A stretch of DNA of 64,000 nucleotides from Lichenicoccus sp965276875 (GTDB lineage Bacteria; Pseudomonadota; Alphaproteobacteria; Acetobacterales; Acetobacteraceae), in NCBI RefSeq assembly GCF_965276875.1, contig NZ_OZ255701.1, positions 1,364,001 through 1,428,000 of the forward strand, given 5' to 3'. The position numbers and the translations under genes were made by a program. Shown here one piece after another: positions 46,794 through 56,665 of the stretch (positions are counted from its first letter, which is position 1; each line of letters opens with the position of its first letter). The notes beneath the pieces were generated by a model. That model made no database searches. It worked only from the letters and a program-made list of their open reading frames with translations, and had not been told where the DNA came from.

Positions 46794-47333
46794 TTATTGC
46801 GGTGGATGGGCGCGATTATAGGCGAGTTGCTCGGGCGTGAGTTGCAGCCCGACCTCGAGACGATAGCTGGCGCTGCTCATGCGTCGCGAAATCGGCAAGG
46901 TCAGGTCCAGCGGCGCGCTGCGCAGCGCCAGCCGGTCGACGTTGGGAGGGAAGTCCGCCTCGATGCTCAGCAGGTGCTTGGCGACGATGTCGTTGCCGTG
47001 CAGCACCGCGACGAAATAAGGGATGGTGATATGCCGCACCGTGGCGGCGGGCCCGCGCATCACCCCTATTGTGACGTTGACCTGGGTGGCCAGCGCCCGG
47101 CCCTGCTCGGCATTGCTGCAGGCGCCATTGACACCGGCGATGCTGGCCCTTGTGACAAGGGTGTCGAGATCGCGCGAGGGGCCGGCAAAGCTGCTCAGAT
47201 CCGCGGCCGGCCCGAGGATGCCGACCGGCACGCAGTCCGGCGCGAAGGCGTTGGGATCGTCGGGACCGCAGGCTGACAGCGTCGCCAGGAGAGCGATGGA
47301 GGCGGTTCCAAGGTAGGCAGCGGCTCGGTTCAT
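46794..47333 (-). CDS. Putative lipoprotein
   Basis: A 179-residue protein with a signal peptide and lipobox LLATLSAC (Cys about residue 21). The mature part contains two further Cys (PDCVPVG, NGACSNAEQ) and a C-terminal VGLQLTPEQLAYNR tail. I recognise no family. It is transcribed toward gcvH with a 17-bp gap and divergent from ispH. Confidence 0.75.
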   Translation of the reverse strand: MNRAAAYLGTASIALLATLSACGPDDPNAFAPDCVPVGILGPAADLSSFAGPSRDLDTLVTRASIAGVNGACSNAEQGRALATQVNVTIGVMRGPAATVRHITIPYFVAVLHGNDIVAKHLLSIEADFPPNVDRLALRSAPLDLTLPISRRMSSASYRLEVGLQLTPEQLAYNRAHPPQ

Positions 47334-47418
47334 CACGCGACTCTTTGGGGAGGCAGCCGCGCGGTTGGCCGGCTCGCCTCGTCGCCCTATACTGCCCGCT
47401 CTCGATTTGGGGAACACC

Positions 47419-48405
47419 ATGCCGGACCAGATGATGCATTCTCCAGCCGAAACCACGCAGCGCCCGCTGCGTGTGTTGCTGGCCGGTCCGCGCGGCTTCT
47501 GCGCCGGCGTCGACCGCGCGATCCGGGTCGTCGAGGAGGCGCTCCGACGCTACGGCGCGCCGGTCTATGTGCGCCACGAGATCGTCCATAACCGCACCGT
47601 CGTCGAGGCGCTGGAGGCGCAGGGCGCGATCTTCGTCGAGGAACTCGACGAGGTGCCCGCCGACGGCCATGTGGTGTTTTCCGCCCACGGCGTGCCGAAA
47701 TCGGTGCCGGCCGAGGCGCAGCGACGCAACCTGCTCTATCTCGACGCCACCTGCCCGCTGGTCAGCAAGGTGCATCGGGAGGCCGAGCGCCACTACGCGG
47801 AGGGCGGTCCAGAGAGCCGGCATATCCTGATGATCGGCCATGCCGGCCATCCGGAGGTGGTCGGCACCATGGGCCAGTTGCCCGCCGGCGCGGTGACCCT
47901 GGTGCAGGATGCCGACGAGGCGCGCCGCGTGCAGCCGGCGAACGCGAACCGCCTCGCCTTCATCACCCAGACCACGCTCTCGGTGGATGACACCGCCGAG
48001 ATCGTCTCGGTCCTGCGCACGCGCTTTCCGATGCTCGAAGGCCCCAAGCGCGAGGATATCTGCTATGCCACCACCAACCGACAGGAGGCGGTGAAGGCGA
48101 TCGCGCCGGGCTGCGACCTGGTGATCGTCATCGGCAGCCCGAACTCCTCGAACTCGCAGCGGCTGCGCGAAGTGGCGGAACGCTCGGGCGCCCCACGCGC
48201 GTTGCTGGTGCCGACCCTGCGCGATCTCGACTGGTCGGTGCTGGCAGGCGTGGGCACGCTCGGCATCACCGCCGGCGCTTCCGCCCCGGAGACGCTGGTC
48301 CAGGAGATGGTCGACGCCCTGGCCCGCCAGTTCGCCCTGAAAATCGAGGAGCGCACCGTCAAGCAGGAGGACGTGATCTTCAAGCTGCCCGCCCCGCTCG
48401 GCTGA
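47419..48405 (+). CDS. ispH: 4-hydroxy-3-methylbut-2-enyl diphosphate reductase
   Basis: A 328-residue IspH/LytB, the last enzyme of the MEP isoprenoid pathway, which makes IPP and DMAPP. The [4Fe-4S] Cys residues lie in PRGFCAGVDRAI, DATCPLVSKVHRE and a later segment (GPKREDICYATTNRQ), and VFSAHGVPKSV is typical. The ATG at 47419 follows GGGGAA. It abuts thrB directly, and ispH-thrB-rnhA is a conserved order in alphaproteobacteria. Confidence 0.96.
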   Translation: MPDQMMHSPAETTQRPLRVLLAGPRGFCAGVDRAIRVVEEALRRYGAPVYVRHEIVHNRTVVEALEAQGAIFVEELDEVPADGHVVFSAHGVPKSVPAEAQRRNLLYLDATCPLVSKVHREAERHYAEGGPESRHILMIGHAGHPEVVGTMGQLPAGAVTLVQDADEARRVQPANANRLAFITQTTLSVDDTAEIVSVLRTRFPMLEGPKREDICYATTNRQEAVKAIAPGCDLVIVIGSPNSSNSQRLREVAERSGAPRALLVPTLRDLDWSVLAGVGTLGITAGASAPETLVQEMVDALARQFALKIEERTVKQEDVIFKLPAPLG

Positions 48406-49365
48406 ATGGCGGTCTATACCGACGTCACCGACGAGGCGCTCGCCGACTTCCTGGGGGAATACGATATCGGCGCCCTGATTGCCTTCCGCGGCATCGCCGA
48501 AGGCGTCGAGAACAGCAATTTTTCGCTGCGCACCGACGCCGGCGACTTCATCCTCACCCTCTATGAGCGACGCGTCGAGGCGCGCGATTTACCCTGGTTT
48601 CTCGGGCTGATGCAGCATCTCGCGGCACGCGGCCTGTCCTGCCCGCAGCCGCTCCGCGGACGCGACGGCGCCGCCCTGCGCCGGCTCGCCGGACGCCCCG
48701 CCGCGATCACCAGCTTCCTGCCCGGCGTCTGGCCGCGCCGGGTCAGGACGGAGCATTGCCGGGCGCTGGGCGAGACCCTGGCGCGGCTGCACATCGCCGG
48801 GCTGGACTATGCGCCAATACGACGCAACGCGCTCGGCCCGGACTCCTGGACGGCACTGCTCGATCGCTGCCGGACACACGCCGACCTTGTCCAGCCCGGG
48901 CTGCTCGCCGAACTCGACGCAGCCCTCGCACGCATCCTGCCGGCTTGGCCGGGCGACGACCTGCCGCGCGGCCAGATCCACGCCGACCTGTTCCCGGACA
49001 ACGTGTTCTTCCTCGACCGTGCGGTTTCCGGCGTCATCGATTTCTATTTCGCCTGCACCGACCTGCTCGCCTACGACATCGCGATCTGCCTGAACGCCTG
49101 GTGTTTCGAGGGCCGCACATTCAACAAAGCCCACGCCGCCCTGATGATCCGCGGCTACGAGAGCATCCGCCCATTCTGCGCCGCCGAACGCGCCGCCTTG
49201 CCGGTGCTGGCAGGAGGTGCGGCGATCCGCTTCCTGCTGACCCGTCTCTATGATTGGGTAAACCGCTCGCCGGGGGCGCTGGTCACGCCAAAGGATCCGC
49301 GGGACTACCTGCACCGGCTGCGTTTTCACCTCTTGGCCGAGGACGCACGCGCCTATGGACTCTGA
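48406..49365 (+). CDS. thrB: Homoserine kinase (APH-fold, ThrB type)
   Basis: A 319-residue kinase of the alphaproteobacterial homoserine-kinase family, which has the aminoglycoside-phosphotransferase fold rather than the GHMP fold. It has FRGIAEGVENSNFSLRT, the catalytic HADLFPDNVFF (Brenner motif) and DFYFACTDLLAYDIAI with the metal-binding Asp. It phosphorylates L-homoserine for threonine synthesis. The ATG directly follows the ispH stop (TGAATG), and the gene overlaps rnhA by 11 bp. Confidence 0.94.
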   Translation: MAVYTDVTDEALADFLGEYDIGALIAFRGIAEGVENSNFSLRTDAGDFILTLYERRVEARDLPWFLGLMQHLAARGLSCPQPLRGRDGAALRRLAGRPAAITSFLPGVWPRRVRTEHCRALGETLARLHIAGLDYAPIRRNALGPDSWTALLDRCRTHADLVQPGLLAELDAALARILPAWPGDDLPRGQIHADLFPDNVFFLDRAVSGVIDFYFACTDLLAYDIAICLNAWCFEGRTFNKAHAALMIRGYESIRPFCAAERAALPVLAGGAAIRFLLTRLYDWVNRSPGALVTPKDPRDYLHRLRFHLLAEDARAYGL

Positions 49366-49842
49366 TGCACCCCGCCATGTCGAGATCTGGACCGATGGCG
49401 GCTGCCGTCCCAACCCGGGGCCGGGCGGCTGGGCGGCGTTGCTGCGTTTCGGCGCCCATGAGCGCGAACTCAGCGGGGGTGATCCCGCCACCACCAACAA
49501 CCGCATGGAGCTGACCGCCGCCGCCGCCGCGCTCGAGGCGCTCAGCCGCCCCAGCACGGTGGTGCTGCATACCGACAGCGAATACCTGAAAAACGGCGTC
49601 ACCCGCTGGCAGACCGGCTGGGTGCGACGCAACTGGCGCAACGCCGCAGGTGATCCGGTCGCCAACATGGATCTCTGGCGGCGCGTGCTCGACGCCGCCA
49701 TGCCGCACCGCATCGACTGGCGATGGGTCCGTGGTCATTCCGGCGACGAACACAACGAACGGGTCGACCGGCTCGCCACCGCCGCGCGATTGTTAATCGA
49801 GGCTGCCTCGGATCGTGCTAAGGAAAGTCCTGCCGAACGGAG

Positions 49843-49846
<4 letters not shown>
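49355..49846 (+). CDS. rnhA: Ribonuclease HI
   Basis: A 163-residue RNase HI that cleaves the RNA strand of RNA-DNA hybrids. The catalytic acids Asp14 (IWTDGGC), Glu52 (NNRMELTA) and Asp74 (HTDSEYL) are in place, with WRWVRGHSGDEHNERVDRLA at the C-terminus. It overlaps thrB by 11 bp and the histidine kinase gene by 4 bp. Confidence 0.97.
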
Positions 49847-52074
<2,228 letters not shown>

Positions 52075-52089
52075 ACCAGGAGAACAACG

Positions 52090-52299
52090 ATGGCAAAAAC
52101 ACTTAAGCCCGGCGACAAAGTTTCCTGGGATAGCACGCAAGGCGCCACCAAGGGCGAAGTCGAGAAGAAACTCACCAAGCCCGCCAAGATCAAAGGCCAC
52201 ACCGCCAAGGCCTCCAAGGACGACCCGCAATACATGGTCCGCAGCGAAAAAACCGGCGCCCGCGCCGCGCACAAGCCGGATGCGCTGAAGAAGCGATAG
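52090..52299 (+). CDS. DUF2945 (HVA1/Tudor-like) small protein
   Basis: A 69-residue basic protein, MAKTLKPGDKVSWDSTQG..., with YMVRSEKTGARAAHKPDAL, matching DUF2945, a small SH3/Tudor-like family of unknown function. The ATG follows AGGAGAAC and lies 15 bp after the histidine kinase gene, so the two may be co-transcribed. Confidence 0.88.
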   Translation: MAKTLKPGDKVSWDSTQGATKGEVEKKLTKPAKIKGHTAKASKDDPQYMVRSEKTGARAAHKPDALKKR

Positions 52300-52314
52300 C
52301 GCGTGGGCGCGTAA

Positions 52315-52391
52315 GGAAGGCAAGGGGCTCTGCCCCATCGATCCGCTTCGCGGCTCGATCCCGTCAAAGGCTAGCCTTTGAAATCCTTTCG
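52315..52391 (+). repeat. Palindromic extragenic repeat, copy 1
   Basis: It holds GGGGCTCTGCCCC (52324-52336) and a perfect 16-bp palindrome CAAAGGCTAGCCTTTG (52365-52380), followed by AAATCC. The two-hairpin plan (GGGC-TCT-GCCC ... AAAGG-CCTTT ... AAAyCC) is shared with 56588-56660 on the other strand. It may also end transcription of the upstream genes. Confidence 0.55.
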
Positions 52392-52400
52392 CTTAAGCAC

Positions 52401-53255
52401 TTACCCCCATTCCAGGCCGATTAGCGCAAGCGCGACTACAATCCCTGTAAGCCCCACGAACTCGGCGCCGAGCAACATTATAGTTCGCGTCGCCGTCGCC
52501 CATCTGCCGCCGCCATAGGTGCCGCGGAGGTGCCGGAAGACGTGGACAGGGATGAGCAGGCAAAGCACCGCCTGCACGTCATCACCAAGCAGCCTGTCCA
52601 CCTGCATCAAGGCGGCGATCAGCAGCATGCCGAAAGCCAACGAATGCAGCCCGAACACCACGTGGTCATAGAGCGGGACCCGCGGTCTCCGCCCCACAAA
52701 GAGCAGCTTGAGCGTTACGGCGGCGATCGGCAGCATCAGCAGAACCAGCCGCTCGACCCAGGTTCCCATCTCCCTCACGATCGCCTTGGGGTCGCTTGCG
52801 GCGTGCCCGACGTGGTGCTGCAGCCAAGCCGTGAGGCCGGGATGCTTTGCGATAACCAGTTGGCGCGTCCAATCCCCGGGGGGCGCCCCGTGGCCGACAT
52901 GCATTTCGATGCCGCCGAACGAAGCCATCAGGAACAGCACGAAGAGTGCCACGAAGAAAATCCGAACGGGCGGCACATCGCGGACGCGTCGCCCGTCCAG
53001 CCAGTCCCGCGTGAGCCGTCCCGGGTTGAAGGCCAGCAGCCGCACTGTCCGCAGCACCCGGCTGTCGCCATGGGTGAACGCCTCGATCGTCTCGCCCGCG
53101 AGATCCAGCAGCGATCGATGCGTCGGACCTCGCTGCTGCCCGCACACATGGCAGAACCGTCCGACAAGGAGTGCCCGGCAATTCAGGCACGCGATCGACG
53201 CCGCGCCGTGCGCTACCTCCGCCTCTCTCACCTGCCCCTTCATCTCGCCACCCAT
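52401..53255 (-). CDS. DUF3667 membrane protein with N-terminal zinc ribbon
   Basis: A 284-residue protein. A zinc-ribbon (CLNCRALLVGRFCHVCGQ, about residues 23-40) precedes HRSLLDLAGETIEAFTHGDSRVLRT, typical of DUF3667, and then about five hydrophobic helices. No function is established. A second ATG at 53243 is possible. The gene stands alone between the DUF2945 gene and the LysR gene. Confidence 0.85.
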   Translation of the reverse strand: MGGEMKGQVREAEVAHGAASIACLNCRALLVGRFCHVCGQQRGPTHRSLLDLAGETIEAFTHGDSRVLRTVRLLAFNPGRLTRDWLDGRRVRDVPPVRIFFVALFVLFLMASFGGIEMHVGHGAPPGDWTRQLVIAKHPGLTAWLQHHVGHAASDPKAIVREMGTWVERLVLLMLPIAAVTLKLLFVGRRPRVPLYDHVVFGLHSLAFGMLLIAALMQVDRLLGDDVQAVLCLLIPVHVFRHLRGTYGGGRWATATRTIMLLGAEFVGLTGIVVALALIGLEWG

Positions 53256-53365
53256 GTTGCCCTGCTTTCATGCGGCACGATCACCCGTCAGACCCGATCT
53301 TGCCGCCCTACCGGATGCCCAGCCAACGCGGGTCTCGGCATGGTTGCGGTGCACTCGCCAGCGGT

Positions 53366-54274
53366 TCAGCCGGACCGGACTGAGGCGTCCGCGGCGCGCA
53401 AGGTGTCGATGAACACGCGCAAAGCCGGCGGCACGTGCCGGTGCCCTGGATAATAGAGACAGAAGCCAGGAATAACGGGCGACCAGTCTTCGAGCAAGGC
53501 ACGCAGGCGCCCGTCGCGGAGTGCCAGCCGTGCCGCCGCTTCCGGAACGAACGCGATGCCCAGACCATCCACGGCAGCCTCCACCATGAGCTCGTTGTGG
53601 TCGAGCGTCAGCACGCCGGGCACCTCGATTGCGATCTCATCCCGACCTCGCGCGAACTCCCAGCAATAGGGCCTGCCGCTTGGCAGACGCTGGCGGATGC
53701 AGCCATGGCGCCGGAGATCGTCAGGCGTAGCCGGCACACCATGCCGGGAGAGATAGGTCGGTGAGGCCACCGCAAGAAAGCGCGCGTCGCCGCCGAACGG
53801 AATTGCGATCATGTCCTGGGGTATGGCTTCGCGCAGCCGCACGCCGGCGTCAAATCCGTCGGCAACAATGTCGATCAGCCGACCTTCCGACACGATGTCG
53901 AGTGCGACACGCGGGTATCGTTGCAGGAAACCGGGCACGACGTGGCTCAGCAGCCAGCGCGCGGCGACTTCAGACGCATTGATCCGAAGCGTTCCTGCCG
54001 GACCATCGGTGCCGTCGCTGACCACCGCCAGCATGTCATCCAGCTCGCGAAGGGCTGGTACGAGTCGGGCCAGAAGGCGCATACCCGCCTCCGTGGGCGC
54101 GACGCTGCGTGTCGTCCGATGCAGCAGCCGGACGCCGAGCTGCTGCTCCAATCCGCTCAAGGCATGACTGAGCGAGGAACGCGACACGCCCATCTGATCG
54201 GCGGCTGCACGGAAACTTCGATGTCGCGCCACCGCGATGAAGGCGTTCAGATCGGCAAGCGACGGGTTCGTCAT
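53366..54274 (-). CDS. LysR family transcriptional regulator
   Basis: A 302-residue LysR protein with an N-terminal winged helix (LNAFIAVARHRSFRAAADQMGVSRSSLSHAL) and a periplasmic-binding-protein-like effector domain (LRINASEVAARWLLSHVV, DAGVRL, GLGIAFVPE). It is divergent from a short-chain dehydrogenase, its most likely target. The effector is unknown. Confidence 0.93.
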   Translation of the reverse strand: MTNPSLADLNAFIAVARHRSFRAAADQMGVSRSSLSHALSGLEQQLGVRLLHRTTRSVAPTEAGMRLLARLVPALRELDDMLAVVSDGTDGPAGTLRINASEVAARWLLSHVVPGFLQRYPRVALDIVSEGRLIDIVADGFDAGVRLREAIPQDMIAIPFGGDARFLAVASPTYLSRHGVPATPDDLRRHGCIRQRLPSGRPYCWEFARGRDEIAIEVPGVLTLDHNELMVEAAVDGLGIAFVPEAAARLALRDGRLRALLEDWSPVIPGFCLYYPGHRHVPPALRVFIDTLRAADASVRSG

Positions 54275-54294
54275 TGGTGCGGATATTTCACCAA
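54274..54294. promoter_or_regulatory. LysR-type operator candidate
   Basis: TTGGTG-N9-CACCAA, an interrupted palindrome with the T-N11-A form preferred by LysR proteins. It overlaps the first base of the lysR start codon and would allow autorepression. Confidence 0.45.
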
Positions 54295-54367
54295 CCCATG
54301 CAATGATGCCAGTCTAAACTCAACGATCTCCCGGCCTTACCTTGGGGTCGGTGAAGGAGATAGCGGG

Positions 54368-55207
54368 ATGAAAACCTGGCTCATTACGGGGGCGTCCTCC
54401 GGTTTGGGGCGCATCATGACGGAACGCCTGCTCGCCCGGGGCGACAGGGTGGCGGCGACCGTGCGGCGAGCCGACGCGCTCGACGATCTTGGAACACGCT
54501 ATGATGATCGGCTGCGCGTCGTCGTCGTCGATCTCACCGATACGGACGGGATGCGACGCGAGCTCGATGCAACGTTCGCCGCCCTCGGGCGCATCGACGT
54601 TGTGGTCAGCAACGCCGGCTACGGGCTGTTCGGCGCGGTCGAGGAGGTCAGCGACGCGCAGATCGAACGACAGATCGCAACGAACCTGACCGCCTGCATC
54701 CAGCTGGTCCGGGCATGCCTGCCGCATCTGCGCAGGCAAAGTGGGGGCCGCATCGTCCAGGTGTCCTCGGAGGGCGGCCAGACGACCTATCCGGGCTTTG
54801 GTCTGTATCACGCAACGAAGTGGGGGATTGAAGGCTTCATCGAGACGGTGGCGAAGGAGGTGGCCGCTTTCGGCATCGATTGTGTCATCGTCGAACCGGG
54901 GCCAACCGCCACGAGCTTCAGGACGAATGTCGATCGCGCAGCGGTTCCGCTCGCTGCCTACGATGCCACGCCTGTCGGAGACCTGCGCGTCGCCATCGCA
55001 TCCGGATCGTTTGTCCTGAAAGGTGATGCGGAACGCACCGTCGCGGCGATGATTGCCACCGCTGACGCGGAGCGGCCGCCGCTGCGGCTGGCACTCGGCA
55101 GTACCGCCTACGACAACATCGAGCACGCATTGGCAGAACGCCTTGAGGCCGTGCGTCAGCAAAAAGCCGTGGCGTTCGCCGCTGATCGCGAGGACGCATC
55201 ATCGTAG
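54368..55207 (+). CDS. Short-chain dehydrogenase/reductase
   Basis: A 279-residue classical SDR: NAD(P)-binding TGASSGLG (about residues 7-14), SNAGYG, the catalytic Ser in VQVSSEGG and the Tyr-Lys pair in YHATKWGIEGF. It probably oxidises or reduces a small carbonyl/alcohol substrate. The ATG follows AAGGAG. It is divergent from a LysR gene and overlaps the opposing membrane-protein gene by 9 bp. Confidence 0.93.
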   Translation: MKTWLITGASSGLGRIMTERLLARGDRVAATVRRADALDDLGTRYDDRLRVVVVDLTDTDGMRRELDATFAALGRIDVVVSNAGYGLFGAVEEVSDAQIERQIATNLTACIQLVRACLPHLRRQSGGRIVQVSSEGGQTTYPGFGLYHATKWGIEGFIETVAKEVAAFGIDCVIVEPGPTATSFRTNVDRAAVPLAAYDATPVGDLRVAIASGSFVLKGDAERTVAAMIATADAERPPLRLALGSTAYDNIEHALAERLEAVRQQKAVAFAADREDASS

Positions 55208-56665
55208 CAGGTGCCGCGATGGCAGCACCGTGACCTCGTCGTCCTTGAAGAACCTCATGATTGACCTGACGTCGTATGGCTGCGTCGCGGACAACCAATG
55301 CTGGCCGGGCGGGAAGGTCCAGGCGTGGGTCAGCAGTGTTGCTGGCTGCTGCGTGATGATGGCGGTGGGGCCGGCGGCGAGGCCAGATTGCCAGGTTTCG
55401 TGCAGGCTGATTTCGGACGCCTGCGTGCCTTGATAGGCCGCAACAAGGTCGGGAAGCCGCCAGACCGCCATCGGCGCGATCGCGAGCGTCAGGCACAGCA
55501 GGCCCGCCAGGACGTGGCCTTGCGCGTCGCGCGGTGCTGGTGCGGTGAGGCATGCGGATGCGAGCAGGACCAGGATCATGAAGCACTGGCGCACCGCCTC
55601 GTGGCGCTGGCAGCACTGGAAACCGAACTGGTAGTCAGCCGCGAACAGCGAGGCGAACATACCGAACAGCAACGCCAGGATGAGGGCGATGAGAGGCCAG
55701 CGGGGGATCCTACCGAAACAGCGGCGGGCGGTGAGCAGGAAGGCAGCTAGCAGCAGAAGCTTGAGCGGAATGCCCAAGGCAAGCGAGCCCGCGCCCTGCT
55801 GGCCCCAGTCGCCGTCGTTGCGGTCGATCATCGCCATGGCCCGTAGCGTCTGCGGCACGGCGGCACGTAGGCTGGCCAGAAGATGGTGGCCGGTCGGCGA
55901 GGCCAGGGTCGGCGCGCCGGCGGCGCGGCCGTTGAGAGCGGTGACGGCAAAAACGCACAATGAGAGGATGAGTGGCACGAGCAGCCAGGCGACGGGCTGG
56001 CGGGGTCGCCTGACCCGTGCCAGCAGCATCGTGGTGGTGAAGCCGAGGCCGACGAAGGCGCCCATTTCGCTGCTGGTGACGGCGACGATGAGCGCCGCGG
56101 CGGCGATGGCGCGACCGGCCGCCGTAGCGAGCCCATCGTCGAGAATGTGGATGAGGAGGAAGCAGAGTGCGGCCACGGTGGGGGCGTAGGCGGCGGCGCC
56201 GACAGGCCAGTAGAGCATGTCGGCCAGCGGGTGCCCGAGCAGGAACAGGCTGGCGAGGCTGAAAGCGAGCAGCAGTCGCGGCACGAGGCGGCCTTGCGGC
56301 CGGAGGATCAGTCGGGCGCCGCAGCCGAGCAGGAGGATGGCCCAGCAGAGCGACAGAAAGGTGCCGATCAGCGGCCGGTGCAGACGGTCGACAGCGGCCG
56401 CGTAGAAGAACAGAAGCGTTTCCGAGAACGGGCGGGGGGTGTCGGTGGTCAGCCGGTGCCAGGCGAAGGCGACGCCCTGGTCGCGGAGCCCGGCGGCATA
56501 GTCGTAGTCATCGCCCTGCCACTGCCCAAGGCTCACGAGCCCCATGTGGGCCAGAATGATGAGCAGCAACGGCAAACAAACCAACAGAGAGGGTTTGCAA
56601 AGGGCGACCGCCCCCCGCTTGACTTTGGGCCGGGTCCGGGCAGAGCCCGGCCTTGCTTGAGTCAT
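55199..56665 (-). CDS. Polytopic membrane protein, glycosyltransferase-like, unknown
   Basis: A 488-residue protein with about 11 hydrophobic helices. The first periplasmic loop has GQWQGDDYDYAAGL, and an Asp-Asp-Tyr there recalls the acidic motif of GT-C/DUF6056-like membrane glycosyltransferases, but the assignment is weak. The ATG overlaps the stop of the TPP-enzyme gene (ATGA). Its first roughly 25 codons run through a palindromic repeat (56588-56660), so the N-terminus MTQARPGSARTRPK may have been acquired from the repeat. Confidence 0.75.
   Translation of the reverse strand: MTQARPGSARTRPKVKRGAVALCKPSLLVCLPLLLIILAHMGLVSLGQWQGDDYDYAAGLRDQGVAFAWHRLTTDTPRPFSETLLFFYAAAVDRLHRPLIGTFLSLCWAILLLGCGARLILRPQGRLVPRLLLAFSLASLFLLGHPLADMLYWPVGAAAYAPTVAALCFLLIHILDDGLATAAGRAIAAAALIVAVTSSEMGAFVGLGFTTTMLLARVRRPRQPVAWLLVPLILSLCVFAVTALNGRAAGAPTLASPTGHHLLASLRAAVPQTLRAMAMIDRNDGDWGQQGAGSLALGIPLKLLLLAAFLLTARRCFGRIPRWPLIALILALLFGMFASLFAADYQFGFQCCQRHEAVRQCFMILVLLASACLTAPAPRDAQGHVLAGLLCLTLAIAPMAVWRLPDLVAAYQGTQASEISLHETWQSGLAAGPTAIITQQPATLLTHAWTFPPGQHWLSATQPYDVRSIMRFFKDDEVTVLPSRHLLR
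56588..56660 (-). repeat. Palindromic repeat, copy 2, inside a coding start
   Basis: Read on the minus strand: hairpin CCGGGCTCTGCCCGG (56650-56636), then GGGCG-N2-CGCCC arms (56613-56602) ending in TTTGCAAACCC. It has the same two-hairpin plan as 52315-52391 but lies in the first codons of the membrane-protein gene. Confidence 0.5.
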
